From Mogibacterium diversum (lineage in GTDB: Bacteria > Bacillota > Clostridia > Peptostreptococcales > Anaerovoracaceae): DNA of 64,000 nt. The DNA lies in the NCBI RefSeq assembly GCF_002998925.1, contig NZ_CP027228.1:310001-374000 (forward strand), read 5' to 3'. The stretch's first letter is position 1, and every line of letters begins with the position of its first letter. Below the pieces are notes generated by a model. The model did not search any database and was not told the origin of the DNA. It worked only from the letters and a program-made list of their open reading frames with translations. Both the position numbers and the translations under genes were made by a program. This document shows, piece after piece, positions 42,714 through 51,848 of this stretch.

Positions 42714-43931
42714 TTGAAGAAACCAAGCAATATTAAAAAGTCAAAAAAGAATAATAAGTCTAAAGCGGAAATTCCCGCTAGGACTAGCAAGCTATCATCG
42801 AGTCGTAAGTTCTTTAAAGGAGCGATGAGCAGTTTGTATACGGAAAGCGATTTCACTATACTTTTACTGGTTGCTGCTCTTACCATGTTCGGGGTGGTGA
42901 TGGTATTTAGTGCAGGCTATTATTCTACACTTGCGAAATCAACGGATGCATATTACTTTCTGAAGAGACAGGTTGCTTTTGCTGTATCAGGCTTTGCTAT
43001 TCTGCTTGTTTTTTCAAAAGTAGACTATCATTCGTACTCTAAGTATTACAAGCAGATTGCGCTGTTCAGCTTATTGATGCTATTGCTTCTTTTCACACCT
43101 CTAGGAGTAACTGTAAATTTCGCGAGGCGGTGGATATTTATAGGACCAATCAGAATTACCCCGAGTGAAATATCGAAGCTAGCCATGATCATCTTTACTG
43201 CCACATACCTTGCGGAACATCCTAATAAAGCAAAACAAGGGATTACCGGAATGTCAACTATATTAGCACTTATGGCAGTTCATGCAGCTTTGATTATCAA
43301 GCAGCCAAACTTATCTACAGCAATTGTAATCGTGGCCATTATGATTGGTATTCTATTTGTGGGTGGGCTAGCTTGGAAATACATTGTCATTGCGTTTGGT
43401 AGCTTGGGTGTTGGCATGGTCTCGATTCTGCTGTTTTTTAGGCACACGCATTGGTACTCAAGACTTACAAACTGGATGGATCCATTTAAGGATGCTCAAG
43501 GAGAGGGATATCAAGTTTCACAATCCATAATTGCACTAGGAAATGGAGGCTTCAAAGGGTTAGGTCTTGGAAATAGTATCTCCAAGAACCTATATCTACC
43601 AGAGCCACAGAATGACTTTATCCTAGCGATAATAGGCGAAGAACTCGGTTTCGTAGGAATCTTTATAATGATGATTGTATATCTTGTTCTAATATGGAGA
43701 TGTATTATGGTTTCATCTAAGGCCAAGGATAAGCTAGGGCTATTCATGGCTGCAGGAATTGCTATTATGCTTGGGCTGCAGGTTATTGTAAATGTGGCTG
43801 TTGTAACCGCATCTATGCCGGCAACAGGTATTACATTGCCATTCGTTAGCTATGGCGGTACATCGTTATGGGTGTTCATGGCGTCTATGGGCATAATGCT
43901 AAATATATCTAAGCAAGGAAGGGCAAAGTAG
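42714..43931 (+). CDS. ftsW: FtsW peptidoglycan glycosyltransferase (SEDS family)
   Basis: FtsW polymerises lipid II with its PBP partner at the septum. The 405-aa protein has a lysine-rich cytoplasmic N-terminus, ten or so membrane helices and SEDS blocks FGVVMVFSAGYYST, RRWIFIGPIRITPSEISKL, QSIIALGNGGFKGLGLGNSI, LPEPQNDFILAIIGEELGFVG and GITLPFVSYGGTSLWVFMASMG. I prefer TTG 42714, eight bases after AGAGGG (42700-42705); an upstream GTG (42678) has no ribosome-binding site. It lies just before murG. Confidence 0.94.
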   Translation: MKKPSNIKKSKKNNKSKAEIPARTSKLSSSRKFFKGAMSSLYTESDFTILLLVAALTMFGVVMVFSAGYYSTLAKSTDAYYFLKRQVAFAVSGFAILLVFSKVDYHSYSKYYKQIALFSLLMLLLLFTPLGVTVNFARRWIFIGPIRITPSEISKLAMIIFTATYLAEHPNKAKQGITGMSTILALMAVHAALIIKQPNLSTAIVIVAIMIGILFVGGLAWKYIVIAFGSLGVGMVSILLFFRHTHWYSRLTNWMDPFKDAQGEGYQVSQSIIALGNGGFKGLGLGNSISKNLYLPEPQNDFILAIIGEELGFVGIFIMMIVYLVLIWRCIMVSSKAKDKLGLFMAAGIAIMLGLQVIVNVAVVTASMPATGITLPFVSYGGTSLWVFMASMGIMLNISKQGRAK

Positions 43932-43933
43932 AG

Positions 43934-45046
43934 ATGAGAGTAATTTTAACTGGGGGAATCACGGGTGGACATATTTATCCTGCACTAGCGATTGCTGATC
44001 AATTCAAGGAAATCGATAGGGATGCAGAATTCCTTTACCTCGGTTCTGATGAGGGTATGGAACGCTATATCGTACCCAAATACGGATATGACCTAAAGTA
44101 TATAGACTCCAGATGGTTTGATAGAAGCAGCCCTCTTAAGCTCGCTAAGACACTTTTCAAAAATGAACGTGGAAAGAGACAGGCGATTAATGTAATGAAG
44201 CAGTTTAAGCCTGATCTTGTCGTAAGTACGGGCAGTTTTGTAAGTGTGCCGGTAGTGCTCGCAGCTAAAGCCCTTAAGATTCCCGTTTATATTCATGAGC
44301 AAAACGCTTATCCTGGCGTGGCAAACAAGCTACTTTCTAAGTATGCTAGAAGAGTGTTTCTAGGGTTTGAGGCAGCGCGAAAGTACTTCCCTAGTGAGAA
44401 GGTAGTATATACAGGGAATCCGGTTAGAAACGAATTTGGAGAGCAAAACAGAGACCTTGCTCGTTCTGAACTAGGCATCGCACAGGATGATTTTGCTGTA
44501 TTGATTTTTGGAGGCAGTTTAGGTGCCGAAACTATTAACGACATCGGACTTGCGATAATAAACAAATATGGAGATGATAGAAATGTAACTATCCTGTTCG
44601 GCACAGGAAAGGACTATTATGAACATGTCAATAATAGACTAAAAGTTGGCGGCAAGGAAGTACCTGCAAATGTCAGATTGATGCCATATATATCTGAGAT
44701 GGCAAAGATGCTGTCTGCAAGCAACGTAATCATCTGTAGATCAGGTGCACTTTCAACAGCAGAAGTAACTATGGCTGGACGAGCAGCTATATTTATTCCA
44801 TCACCAAATGTAACGGGTGATCATCAATATTACAATGCGAAAGCTGTGGCTGATAACGGTGGGGCCGTCCTTATAACTGAAGATGGTGATGTAGAGCTTA
44901 GGGTGCTCAATGCATTAAAAGCTCTTAGAACAGATGGCGCTCTTTTAGAGGAGATGGAACAAGGAAGCTATAAATCAGCGCCTGTTGATGCTGCAAAAAT
45001 AATTTGTGAAGAGATAATTAGTGACGTAAAAGCTAGACGAAGATAG
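43934..45046 (+). CDS. murG: UDP-GlcNAc:lipid I GlcNAc transferase
   Basis: MurG converts lipid I to lipid II on the inner membrane face. The 370-aa protein has the glycine-rich GGITGGHIYPALAIADQF, DLVVSTGSFVSVPVVLAAKAL, IHEQNAYPGVANK, FGGSLGAE and CRSGALSTAEVTMAGRAAIFIPSP with the H-Q pair GDHQYYNA. Its start is two bases after the ftsW stop; AAGGAAGGG lies within the end of ftsW. Length is normal. Confidence 0.96.
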   Translation: MRVILTGGITGGHIYPALAIADQFKEIDRDAEFLYLGSDEGMERYIVPKYGYDLKYIDSRWFDRSSPLKLAKTLFKNERGKRQAINVMKQFKPDLVVSTGSFVSVPVVLAAKALKIPVYIHEQNAYPGVANKLLSKYARRVFLGFEAARKYFPSEKVVYTGNPVRNEFGEQNRDLARSELGIAQDDFAVLIFGGSLGAETINDIGLAIINKYGDDRNVTILFGTGKDYYEHVNNRLKVGGKEVPANVRLMPYISEMAKMLSASNVIICRSGALSTAEVTMAGRAAIFIPSPNVTGDHQYYNAKAVADNGGAVLITEDGDVELRVLNALKALRTDGALLEEMEQGSYKSAPVDAAKIICEEIISDVKARRR

Positions 45047-45054
45047 GGGTTTCA

Positions 45055-46251
45055 ATGAAAAAGGATAAGAGCACTAAGCCTGAACTGAGTAAAGAAGAAT
45101 ACCTTAAATCGCTTTTTAACGGTGCTAAAGATGAACTAGAAGCATATATAGTATCTAATGATCAGTTAGCTGCTGACGAAGAGCCAGAGCAGGCTGACAA
45201 GGAAGATGAAAAATCAGAAAATAAGAATGAAGCAGATATACAAAATGGTCTGGAAATCGATTCTGAACTAGGAACACCGAGTGTTTCTAATACCAATAAT
45301 GGTACAGATACACCTGAGAACTTCGATAATGATGGAAGTGATAATAATCAATCTTTAGAGGATTCTTCATTGGAAAGAGAGACATCTGGCGCAGGGCTTT
45401 CACAGAATAATGGAGGTGAAAAACCTGACGAAAAAGAGTCTAATGTAAATGAAGAAATAGAGAGCCCGGCTGATAGAAAAACAAAATCAGATCTTGATGA
45501 TATAGAGAAACGCCGGATGAAGCGCAAAAGAAAGCTTAAAATGCCAGGTTTTTTTACGAGAATCTTTATCATTCTAGGGGTTATAATTGCAGTTACAGCG
45601 TTTTCTTTATCAAGCTTCTTTACAGTAGATACAATTGATGTTCAAGGCAATAAATACTTCACCGATGAAGAGATTTCAAATATGGCGCATGCTAGTACAG
45701 GGCAGAACATCATTTATAAACTTAATAAAGGAAATATGCTTAATTATCTCGAAAAAAACCCATATATAGAGGAAGCCAGAGTTTATAGAAAGTTGCCGAG
45801 TACAATTGTTATAAATGTAAAAGAGAGAATTCAGATTGCTGCCCTGACTTATGGAGATCAGTTTCTGATAATAGATAATAAGGGCACGCTGCTGAGAATA
45901 ACTAAAACAAAACCAAAGCTAACAATTGTCACAGGGTTTAAGGTTAAAAAGGTTAAGCTTGGAGAGCCTGTAGAGGTTAATAGCCCAGATTTATTCAAAG
46001 AACTATTATCTCTTCTTAAGTCTATGGAGGCAGGGGATGTTTACTTCACTAAAATAAATATCACAGAGCTATTTATAACAGCAAATGTATATGATTCACT
46101 GGTTGTGAAGAGTAAATATAAGGACCTTAAAGATAATATCGATAAAGGACGACTACATAAGGTGCTCGATGAACTATTCAAACGAAATATTAAGCGCGGT
46201 ACAATTACAATTTCGTCCGATGGGTATGCATCATTTACACCCGAACTCTAA
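45055..46251 (+). CDS. ftsQ: FtsQ/DivIB-type cell division protein with long acidic N-terminal region
   Basis: The 398-aa protein has an unusually long, acidic, low-complexity cytoplasmic region (residues about 30-150, rich in E, D, N), a basic stretch RRMKRKRKLK, one membrane helix (about 166-188) and an extracytoplasmic POTRA domain (FTVDTIDVQGNKYFTDEEI) with the PSTIVINVKERIQIAAL block. It should stabilise the FtsL-DivIC complex at the septum. Length exceeds that of typical FtsQ (about 250-300 aa) because of the N-terminus. It starts nine bases after murG. Confidence 0.92.
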   Translation: MKKDKSTKPELSKEEYLKSLFNGAKDELEAYIVSNDQLAADEEPEQADKEDEKSENKNEADIQNGLEIDSELGTPSVSNTNNGTDTPENFDNDGSDNNQSLEDSSLERETSGAGLSQNNGGEKPDEKESNVNEEIESPADRKTKSDLDDIEKRRMKRKRKLKMPGFFTRIFIILGVIIAVTAFSLSSFFTVDTIDVQGNKYFTDEEISNMAHASTGQNIIYKLNKGNMLNYLEKNPYIEEARVYRKLPSTIVINVKERIQIAALTYGDQFLIIDNKGTLLRITKTKPKLTIVTGFKVKKVKLGEPVEVNSPDLFKELLSLLKSMEAGDVYFTKINITELFITANVYDSLVVKSKYKDLKDNIDKGRLHKVLDELFKRNIKRGTITISSDGYASFTPEL

Positions 46252-46400
46252 AATGACAGATATTAATTATTTGTTAATCAAAAACAATAAAAAACCATGT
46301 ATTTTGTGGTATGAATGCAAAAAAGAACCGTATATATAGTGCATTGTGTGATTCAATATGATATTATTAGTTAGATTTAGTCGATAATAGGAGGGGCTTT

Positions 46401-47543
46401 ATGATGGAATTTGTTTCAGACTTCGTATCCAGCACTGATAATGCTGCGATTATCAAAGTCGTAGGTGTAGGCGGCGGCGGTTGTAACGCCATCAATAGAA
46501 TGGTTGACGAGAATCTTCAAGGTGTAACCTTTATTGCGGTTAACACTGATAAGCAGGCTCTTGCAAAATGCAAAGCTGAAGTAAAGATTCAGATAGGAGA
46601 AAAGTTAACCGGAGGTCGTGGTGCAGGTGCTAATCCTGAAATTGGTCAGAGAGCAGCTGAGGAGACCCTAGAGGAGATTTCAGGTTATCTGCAGGATGCA
46701 GATATGGTATTTGTAACTGCTGGCATGGGTGGTGGAACTGGCACAGGTGCTGCGCCAATTATTGCTAAAGCTGCGATGGACTGTGGTGCGCTAACAGTTG
46801 CAGTAGTTACTAAGCCTTTCTCGTTTGAAGGTAAGAAACGTTGGAACAGAGCGACAAAGGGTATACAGTATCTGACTAATTTTGTTGATTCTCTTGTTAT
46901 CATTCCTAACGATAGACTTATAGATTCAAGCGAAAAGAATACAACGATGCTTGAGGCATTCTCAATGGCTGACGATGTACTAAGACAGGGTGTACAGGGT
47001 ATTTCTGATCTTATTTCTGAATACGGAATCGTTAACGTTGACTTTGCAGATGTTAAGACTATTATGGAGGGCAGAGGAGTTGCTCACATGGGAGTTGGCA
47101 TCGGTACAGGGGACAACAGAATTGAAGATGCAGTTAGAAATGCTATCGAGAGTCCTCTTCTTGAGACATCAATCGATGGAGCTAGATCCATACTTCTATA
47201 TGTTTGTGGTGGATATGATATGGGTATGCAGGATATCAGCAAGATTGCTAGCAAGATTCAAGACGAGGCTGATCCTGATGCTAACATCATATTTGGAGCT
47301 ACAGTCAATGAGAATATGAACGATAAAGTGTCTATTACGCTTATCGCAACTGATTTTACAAGCGGTGGGCTTTCCGCTCCAATTAATGAGACTCCTGAAG
47401 TTGCATCACCTAGTGTTCGTGGAACACGTGTTAATGTCGATGGACTTGAAGGTCAGATTGTTGACATGAGCGACTTCATGAAGGAAGACCATAAGGACAA
47501 TAGCGGATCATCTGACTTTGATGTTCCTGATTTCCTTAAGTAG
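46401..47543 (+). CDS. ftsZ: Cell division tubulin homologue FtsZ
   Basis: FtsZ polymerises with GTP into the Z ring. The 380-aa protein has IKVVGVGGGGCNAINRM, the tubulin signature GMGGGTGTGAAPI (Gly110 region), PNDRL, the T7 loop NVDFADVKTIM and a C-terminal peptide DFDVPDFLK that binds partners. Start ATG 46401 follows GGAGGGG (a second ATG is next to it). Its 150-bp AT-rich leader suggests its own promoter. The GTG of the next gene overlaps the FtsZ stop by one base. ftsA is not in the cluster. Confidence 0.98.
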   Translation: MMEFVSDFVSSTDNAAIIKVVGVGGGGCNAINRMVDENLQGVTFIAVNTDKQALAKCKAEVKIQIGEKLTGGRGAGANPEIGQRAAEETLEEISGYLQDADMVFVTAGMGGGTGTGAAPIIAKAAMDCGALTVAVVTKPFSFEGKKRWNRATKGIQYLTNFVDSLVIIPNDRLIDSSEKNTTMLEAFSMADDVLRQGVQGISDLISEYGIVNVDFADVKTIMEGRGVAHMGVGIGTGDNRIEDAVRNAIESPLLETSIDGARSILLYVCGGYDMGMQDISKIASKIQDEADPDANIIFGATVNENMNDKVSITLIATDFTSGGLSAPINETPEVASPSVRGTRVNVDGLEGQIVDMSDFMKEDHKDNSGSSDFDVPDFLK

Positions 47544-48388
47544 TGGAAGCTTATAACGAATATGGCAGGAAGACTAATGAGTCCTATCGATTCATTAGTT
47601 CACCTGACAATGATAAGATACGCCTTATTAATAAACTTGGTAGAAAAAAATACCGTGATAAGCATGGTGAATTCGTTATTGAAGGAATCAACCTTGTAAG
47701 AGCGGCACTAAGTAAAGCGCAGCATATAAAACTCGTTCTCATATCAGATGATTTTGATTACAGAGAGATTGCTGACGAGTTAGCCGAAGGCGTTGAATAT
47801 CGCGATATATACCTGATTCCACGCTATCTATTTGATAAGATAAGCGATGCGGAAAATGGATCTGGGATTATTGCGGTCGTTGATAAAATCTCCTATAGGC
47901 TGGATGCCATAGACAGCTTAAAATCTATTGGCACAAGTAATATTCTCGTGCTAGATAGACTTCAGGATCCAGGCAATATAGGGACTATGATTAGGACTGC
48001 TGTTGCGACAAGTTATTCAATTGTTGCGACAATAAAGGGTACTGCAGATATCTTTTCGCCTAAGGTGCTTCGAGCATCAGCAGGAATGATATTCGGAATT
48101 TCTGTTGTGGAACTCGATGATGTTGATGAATTAAAGACTTTAACGACCGTGCTTGATAAGAAAATTGTAGTCACAGATCCAAGAGAAGGGTGTCCTTATT
48201 ATGAGTGTAACCTTGAAAAGGATATAGCACTTATTATAGGAAATGAAGGCAATGGTATCAGTGACGAGATTATGGAATGTTCCGACGTCCGGGTGACTAT
48301 ACCAATGCAAGGTGAAGTTGAGTCGCTTAATGCAGCGATATGTGCTTCGATACTCATGTACGAGGCGGTAAGGGCTGCTGAGGGATAA
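47543..48388 (+). CDS. TrmH/SpoU-family RNA 2'-O-methyltransferase
   Basis: The 281-aa SPOUT-family protein has an N-terminal substrate-binding domain (RLINKLGRKKYRDKHGEFVIEGINLVRAAL) and a knotted catalytic domain with LVLDRLQDPGNIGTMIRTA, KVLRASAGMIFGISVVE, IALIIGNEGNGIS and VTIPMQGEVESLNAAICASILMYE. It methylates a ribose 2'-OH in rRNA or tRNA; the target is unknown. The start GTG 47543 shares one base with the ftsZ stop and has no ribosome-binding site, so it probably depends on coupled translation. Confidence 0.93.
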   Translation: MEAYNEYGRKTNESYRFISSPDNDKIRLINKLGRKKYRDKHGEFVIEGINLVRAALSKAQHIKLVLISDDFDYREIADELAEGVEYRDIYLIPRYLFDKISDAENGSGIIAVVDKISYRLDAIDSLKSIGTSNILVLDRLQDPGNIGTMIRTAVATSYSIVATIKGTADIFSPKVLRASAGMIFGISVVELDDVDELKTLTTVLDKKIVVTDPREGCPYYECNLEKDIALIIGNEGNGISDEIMECSDVRVTIPMQGEVESLNAAICASILMYEAVRAAEG

Positions 48389-48424
48389 TACGGATACAAC
48401 GTTTATAGCAGAATGGAGTATATT

Positions 48425-48904
48425 ATGGAAAAATGCAAAGCAGACGTTACAATCTGTGGCAATGACTATGTCCTATCTGGAGATAAGAGCGAGGATAAGA
48501 TTAAGGAAATTGCTAAGTACGTAGACGATGAGCTTAGACATACCAGCAAGATGCTTAATAGCAATCCAAATTACAGAAGTGCAGTTTTGACAGCTATCAA
48601 CTTAGCTGAGAAACTCATGGATAATAGTGATTTGTTGCTTAAGCTGCAGACTGAGAATCATCAGCTTGATAACGATGTTAAACACTATATCTCACTCTGG
48701 GAGGATGCTAAGCTACAAGTATCTGATCTGAAGGATAAGATGACAACTGCATCAGATATGAATGTTCAGGAGAGCGAGAAGTATAAAGCTCTAGAGACTA
48801 AGTGTTCGGAGCTTGAAAGTGCTTACTTTGATCTCCAGATGGAGAATACTAATCTCAAGAACGAAATTAGAAACTTACAGAAGTTTAGAGGCGAGAATGA
48901 ATAA
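48425..48904 (+). CDS. zapA: ZapA-like cell division protein
   Basis: ZapA bundles FtsZ filaments. The 159-aa protein has the N-terminal globular ZapA domain (ADVTICGNDYVLSGDKSEDKIKEIAKYVDDEL, SAVLTAINLAEKLM) and a long coiled-coil C-terminal part (about residues 60-155). ATG 48425 has GGAG with seven-base spacing and is preferred to an ATG 12 bp upstream. Its last eight bases overlap the mutS2 start, and it follows ftsZ by two genes, an apt neighbour. Confidence 0.9.
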   Translation: MEKCKADVTICGNDYVLSGDKSEDKIKEIAKYVDDELRHTSKMLNSNPNYRSAVLTAINLAEKLMDNSDLLLKLQTENHQLDNDVKHYISLWEDAKLQVSDLKDKMTTASDMNVQESEKYKALETKCSELESAYFDLQMENTNLKNEIRNLQKFRGENE

Positions 48905-51272
48905 GAAGGTTTTAAATCTTCTGGAGTACAACAAAATAATAGACCTTCTTTCCGCTCAGGCTGGGTCAGAACTTGCGCGAGAGCGCATTAAAGGATTCGT
49001 GCCTATGTCCAATATGCGGATGGTTAAGGAAGCATTAACGGAAACTACGGAAGCAGTTTCCGTTATTCTATATAAAGGCAGTATTCCGGTTGGAGAAATT
49101 GGGGATATTAGAGGTCTGCTAGATATTGTACGCAAGGGCAGATCACTTTCGATGAGGGAGCTTCTTGCTATCAATCGCAGCCTAGCTGGCGCAAGGGAAG
49201 TTAAGGACTTCCTATCTTATGATGTTCCTGAAATCCCTATGATTAGTGAGATAAATTCGCTAATTGCTCCAAATACCAAGCTGGAGAGCGAGATAAACCG
49301 CTGCATACTGTCTGAAGATGAGATGGCAGATAATGCCTCTCCTGAACTAAATAAGATTAGACGAGAAATCAGGAACAAAAATGAGAGTATACGTCGAAAA
49401 ATTGATAGCTACACTAGTGCAGGAAACAACAATTCATACCTTCAGGATTCAATAGTAACTTTAAGGAATGGCAGATACGTAATACCTGTTAAGCGAGAAT
49501 ACAGTAGCAAGGTACCTGGTCTCATCCACGACCAGTCTAAAACAGGTGCTACGTTCTTTATTGAACCACAAGCTGTAGTAAGTCTTAATAATGAACTTAG
49601 AGAACTGGAATTAGCCGAGCAGCGAGAAATTGAGCGAATCCTTCAGATGCTATCAGACCGAGTAGGAGAGCATTATAACGAGCTCAAAAATAATCAAGAA
49701 CTGCTAGTGAAACTGGACGTTATAAATGCAAAGGGGCGTCTTGCGGTTAAGATGGATGCGACTGCTCCAAAACTGAATCAAGATGGGTTTCTCTATATTC
49801 GTGCGGGTAGACATCCACTGCTCGATACAGAGAAAGTGGTGCCGATTGATATAACTCTAGGTGATGGATATGATTCACTTCTGATTACTGGACCTAATAC
49901 AGGCGGTAAGACTGTAACTCTTAAGACTATTGGATTATTCATACTTATGACAGAGTCTGGTCTACACGTTCCGTGTTATGAAGAGAGCAATATTCCGATA
50001 TTCAAGGAAGTTTATGCGGAAATTGGGGATGAACAGAGCATCGAAAATAATCTGAGCACATTCTCCTCTCATATGCTCAATACTGCAAACATTATTGCAA
50101 ATGCAGACAAAGAGTCTCTGGTACTACTCGACGAAGTGGGATCCGGAACTGATCCCGCTGAGGGAGCGGCGCTTGGCGTCGCTATGCTTGAAGCCTTGAA
50201 AGAAAAAGGTGCACATATCGTTGCAACCACCCATTATACGGAGCTCAAGAAATATGCACTTTCTACGGATGGCGTTGAAAATGCATCGATGGAGTTCGAT
50301 ATGGATGCACTTGCACCGACATATAGGATTAAAGTTGGACTTCCTGGAAAGTCTAATGCATTTGAAATTTCGAGAAAACTCGGCCTTGAACCTAGTATTA
50401 TCGATAGAGCGATATCTCTGATGAATGAAAGTGATATCGAGTTTGAGGGTGCTGTATCCAGAGTAGAGGAAGATCAAAAGGAAGTTATTATAGAGCTTGA
50501 AAAAGCCCGCATCAAAGCAGCAGAAGCTGAGAAAAAACTTAAGGAAGCGGAGGAAAAGCTTGCGAAAGCAAAGGAAAGCAAACATAAGATAATTGAAGAA
50601 GCTAAGGAAGAGGCTCGTGCTATAATCAGCGATGCAAATAGGACTGTCAAGGAAGTGAGCAAGGAGCTCAGAAAGGCAGCCAAGGAGGGCAGGAATAATT
50701 CTTCGTCTGTTGTTGCAGAAAGCAAGCGTAAACTTAGGGAGAAGTCAATTGAGAATGCCGTTGCTCCACGCAAGATCAAGAATTTAAACGTTCCGAGGGC
50801 GGATGATTTGAAGCCGGGAACTAGAATCAAGCTACTTAAGCTCGGTCAGAATGGTGAAGTTGAAACATCGCCAGATTCCTCCGGGAACCTAACGGTGAGA
50901 ATCGGAGCACTAAAGATGGGTGCAAAGATTAAGGATGTTATGATTATCGAGAATAATAAGCCTGGTACAAAAGAGCGCAATCGTAGGAGCTACGCAAAAA
51001 TGAATACATCAAAGGCAAAGACAATATCACCATCTATCAACGTGATAGGGAAAAGCCTCGACGATGCGGAACTTGAAGTTAGCAAGTATATAGACGATGC
51101 TTTTTTATCAGGTATAAATGAAGTGCAGATTGTGCACGGCAGAGGTGAGGGAATACTTCGTAATGGCATCAGGAATATGCTTAAAAGAAATGGCAACATC
51201 AAGTCTGTATCAGGCGCTTCATATGATCAAGGTGGAGAAGGCGTAACTGTGGTCACCTTTATAGACAAATAA
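48897..51272 (+). CDS. mutS2: MutS2 endonuclease/ribosome-rescue ATPase
   Basis: MutS2 has a MutS-like ATPase and a C-terminal Smr nuclease domain; it suppresses recombination and in Bacilli splits collided ribosomes. The 791-aa protein has the MutS core, Walker A TGPNTGGKTVTLKT, DEQSIENNLSTFSSHM, LLDEVGSGTDPAEGAAL, ATTHYTELK, a coiled coil (about 520-620) and a C-terminal Smr domain INVIGKSLDDAELEVSKYIDD with HGRGEGILRNGI (usually HGxGTG). ATG 48897 overlaps the zapA stop by eight bases; an upstream start lies inside zapA. Confidence 0.95.
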   Translation: MNKKVLNLLEYNKIIDLLSAQAGSELARERIKGFVPMSNMRMVKEALTETTEAVSVILYKGSIPVGEIGDIRGLLDIVRKGRSLSMRELLAINRSLAGAREVKDFLSYDVPEIPMISEINSLIAPNTKLESEINRCILSEDEMADNASPELNKIRREIRNKNESIRRKIDSYTSAGNNNSYLQDSIVTLRNGRYVIPVKREYSSKVPGLIHDQSKTGATFFIEPQAVVSLNNELRELELAEQREIERILQMLSDRVGEHYNELKNNQELLVKLDVINAKGRLAVKMDATAPKLNQDGFLYIRAGRHPLLDTEKVVPIDITLGDGYDSLLITGPNTGGKTVTLKTIGLFILMTESGLHVPCYEESNIPIFKEVYAEIGDEQSIENNLSTFSSHMLNTANIIANADKESLVLLDEVGSGTDPAEGAALGVAMLEALKEKGAHIVATTHYTELKKYALSTDGVENASMEFDMDALAPTYRIKVGLPGKSNAFEISRKLGLEPSIIDRAISLMNESDIEFEGAVSRVEEDQKEVIIELEKARIKAAEAEKKLKEAEEKLAKAKESKHKIIEEAKEEARAIISDANRTVKEVSKELRKAAKEGRNNSSSVVAESKRKLREKSIENAVAPRKIKNLNVPRADDLKPGTRIKLLKLGQNGEVETSPDSSGNLTVRIGALKMGAKIKDVMIIENNKPGTKERNRRSYAKMNTSKAKTISPSINVIGKSLDDAELEVSKYIDDAFLSGINEVQIVHGRGEGILRNGIRNMLKRNGNIKSVSGASYDQGGEGVTVVTFIDK

Positions 51273-51359
51273 TGACCTTTGCTCCTTTTAATAGGTTACT
51301 AAAATGCTGATTTTGATATATAATTAATTGATTAAAGTTTTATTCTGGAGATTTTGTAA

Positions 51360-51830
51360 ATGTTCGTCGTTAGCAGCTGCCTTCTAGGCAATAATTGCAA
51401 GTATAATGGTGGTAATAACTATAACGAGGAAGTTGTTGAATTCTGCCGTACCCACGAATTTGTTTTAGTATGCCCAGAGACTTCAGGCGGGCTAAAGGCG
51501 CCGAGAATGCCAGCAGAGCAACAGTACATAAAGGCTTCTGATGGGAATTTGGAAATTCGTGTAATAGATAAGGAAGGTAACGATTTAACAGATAATTTCC
51601 ACAAAGGTGCAGTTGTTTCACTAGAGTTAGCCCTTAAGCAGGCTGATGAGCTAGGTGAAGAGATAGAAGGAGCTATACTCAAGGCTAATAGCCCATCGTG
51701 CGGTAGTGACCATATCTATGATGGAACATTTACAGGAACCCTGATTTCTGGGGATGGCATCTTTGCCAATCTTCTCAAGAAACGAGGGATACCAGTTATG
51801 AGTGAGAATAATTTTAAAGAGAAGGTATAA
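51360..51830 (+). CDS. DUF523-family protein (YbbK-like)
   Basis: The 156-aa protein has the DUF523 pattern: VVSSCLLGNNCKYNGGNN, VCPETSGGLKAPRMPAEQ, GAILKANSPSCGSDHIYDGTFTG and DGIFANLLKKRGI. Conserved cysteines (CLLG.NCKYNG, CPE, SPSCG) suggest metal binding or redox chemistry; function is unknown. It lies 88 bp after mutS2 and 18 bp before argS, with TGGAG before the ATG, so it may be in one transcript with argS. Confidence 0.93.
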   Translation: MFVVSSCLLGNNCKYNGGNNYNEEVVEFCRTHEFVLVCPETSGGLKAPRMPAEQQYIKASDGNLEIRVIDKEGNDLTDNFHKGAVVSLELALKQADELGEEIEGAILKANSPSCGSDHIYDGTFTGTLISGDGIFANLLKKRGIPVMSENNFKEKV

Positions 51831-51848
51831 AGAGGAGAAGTCCGAGTA

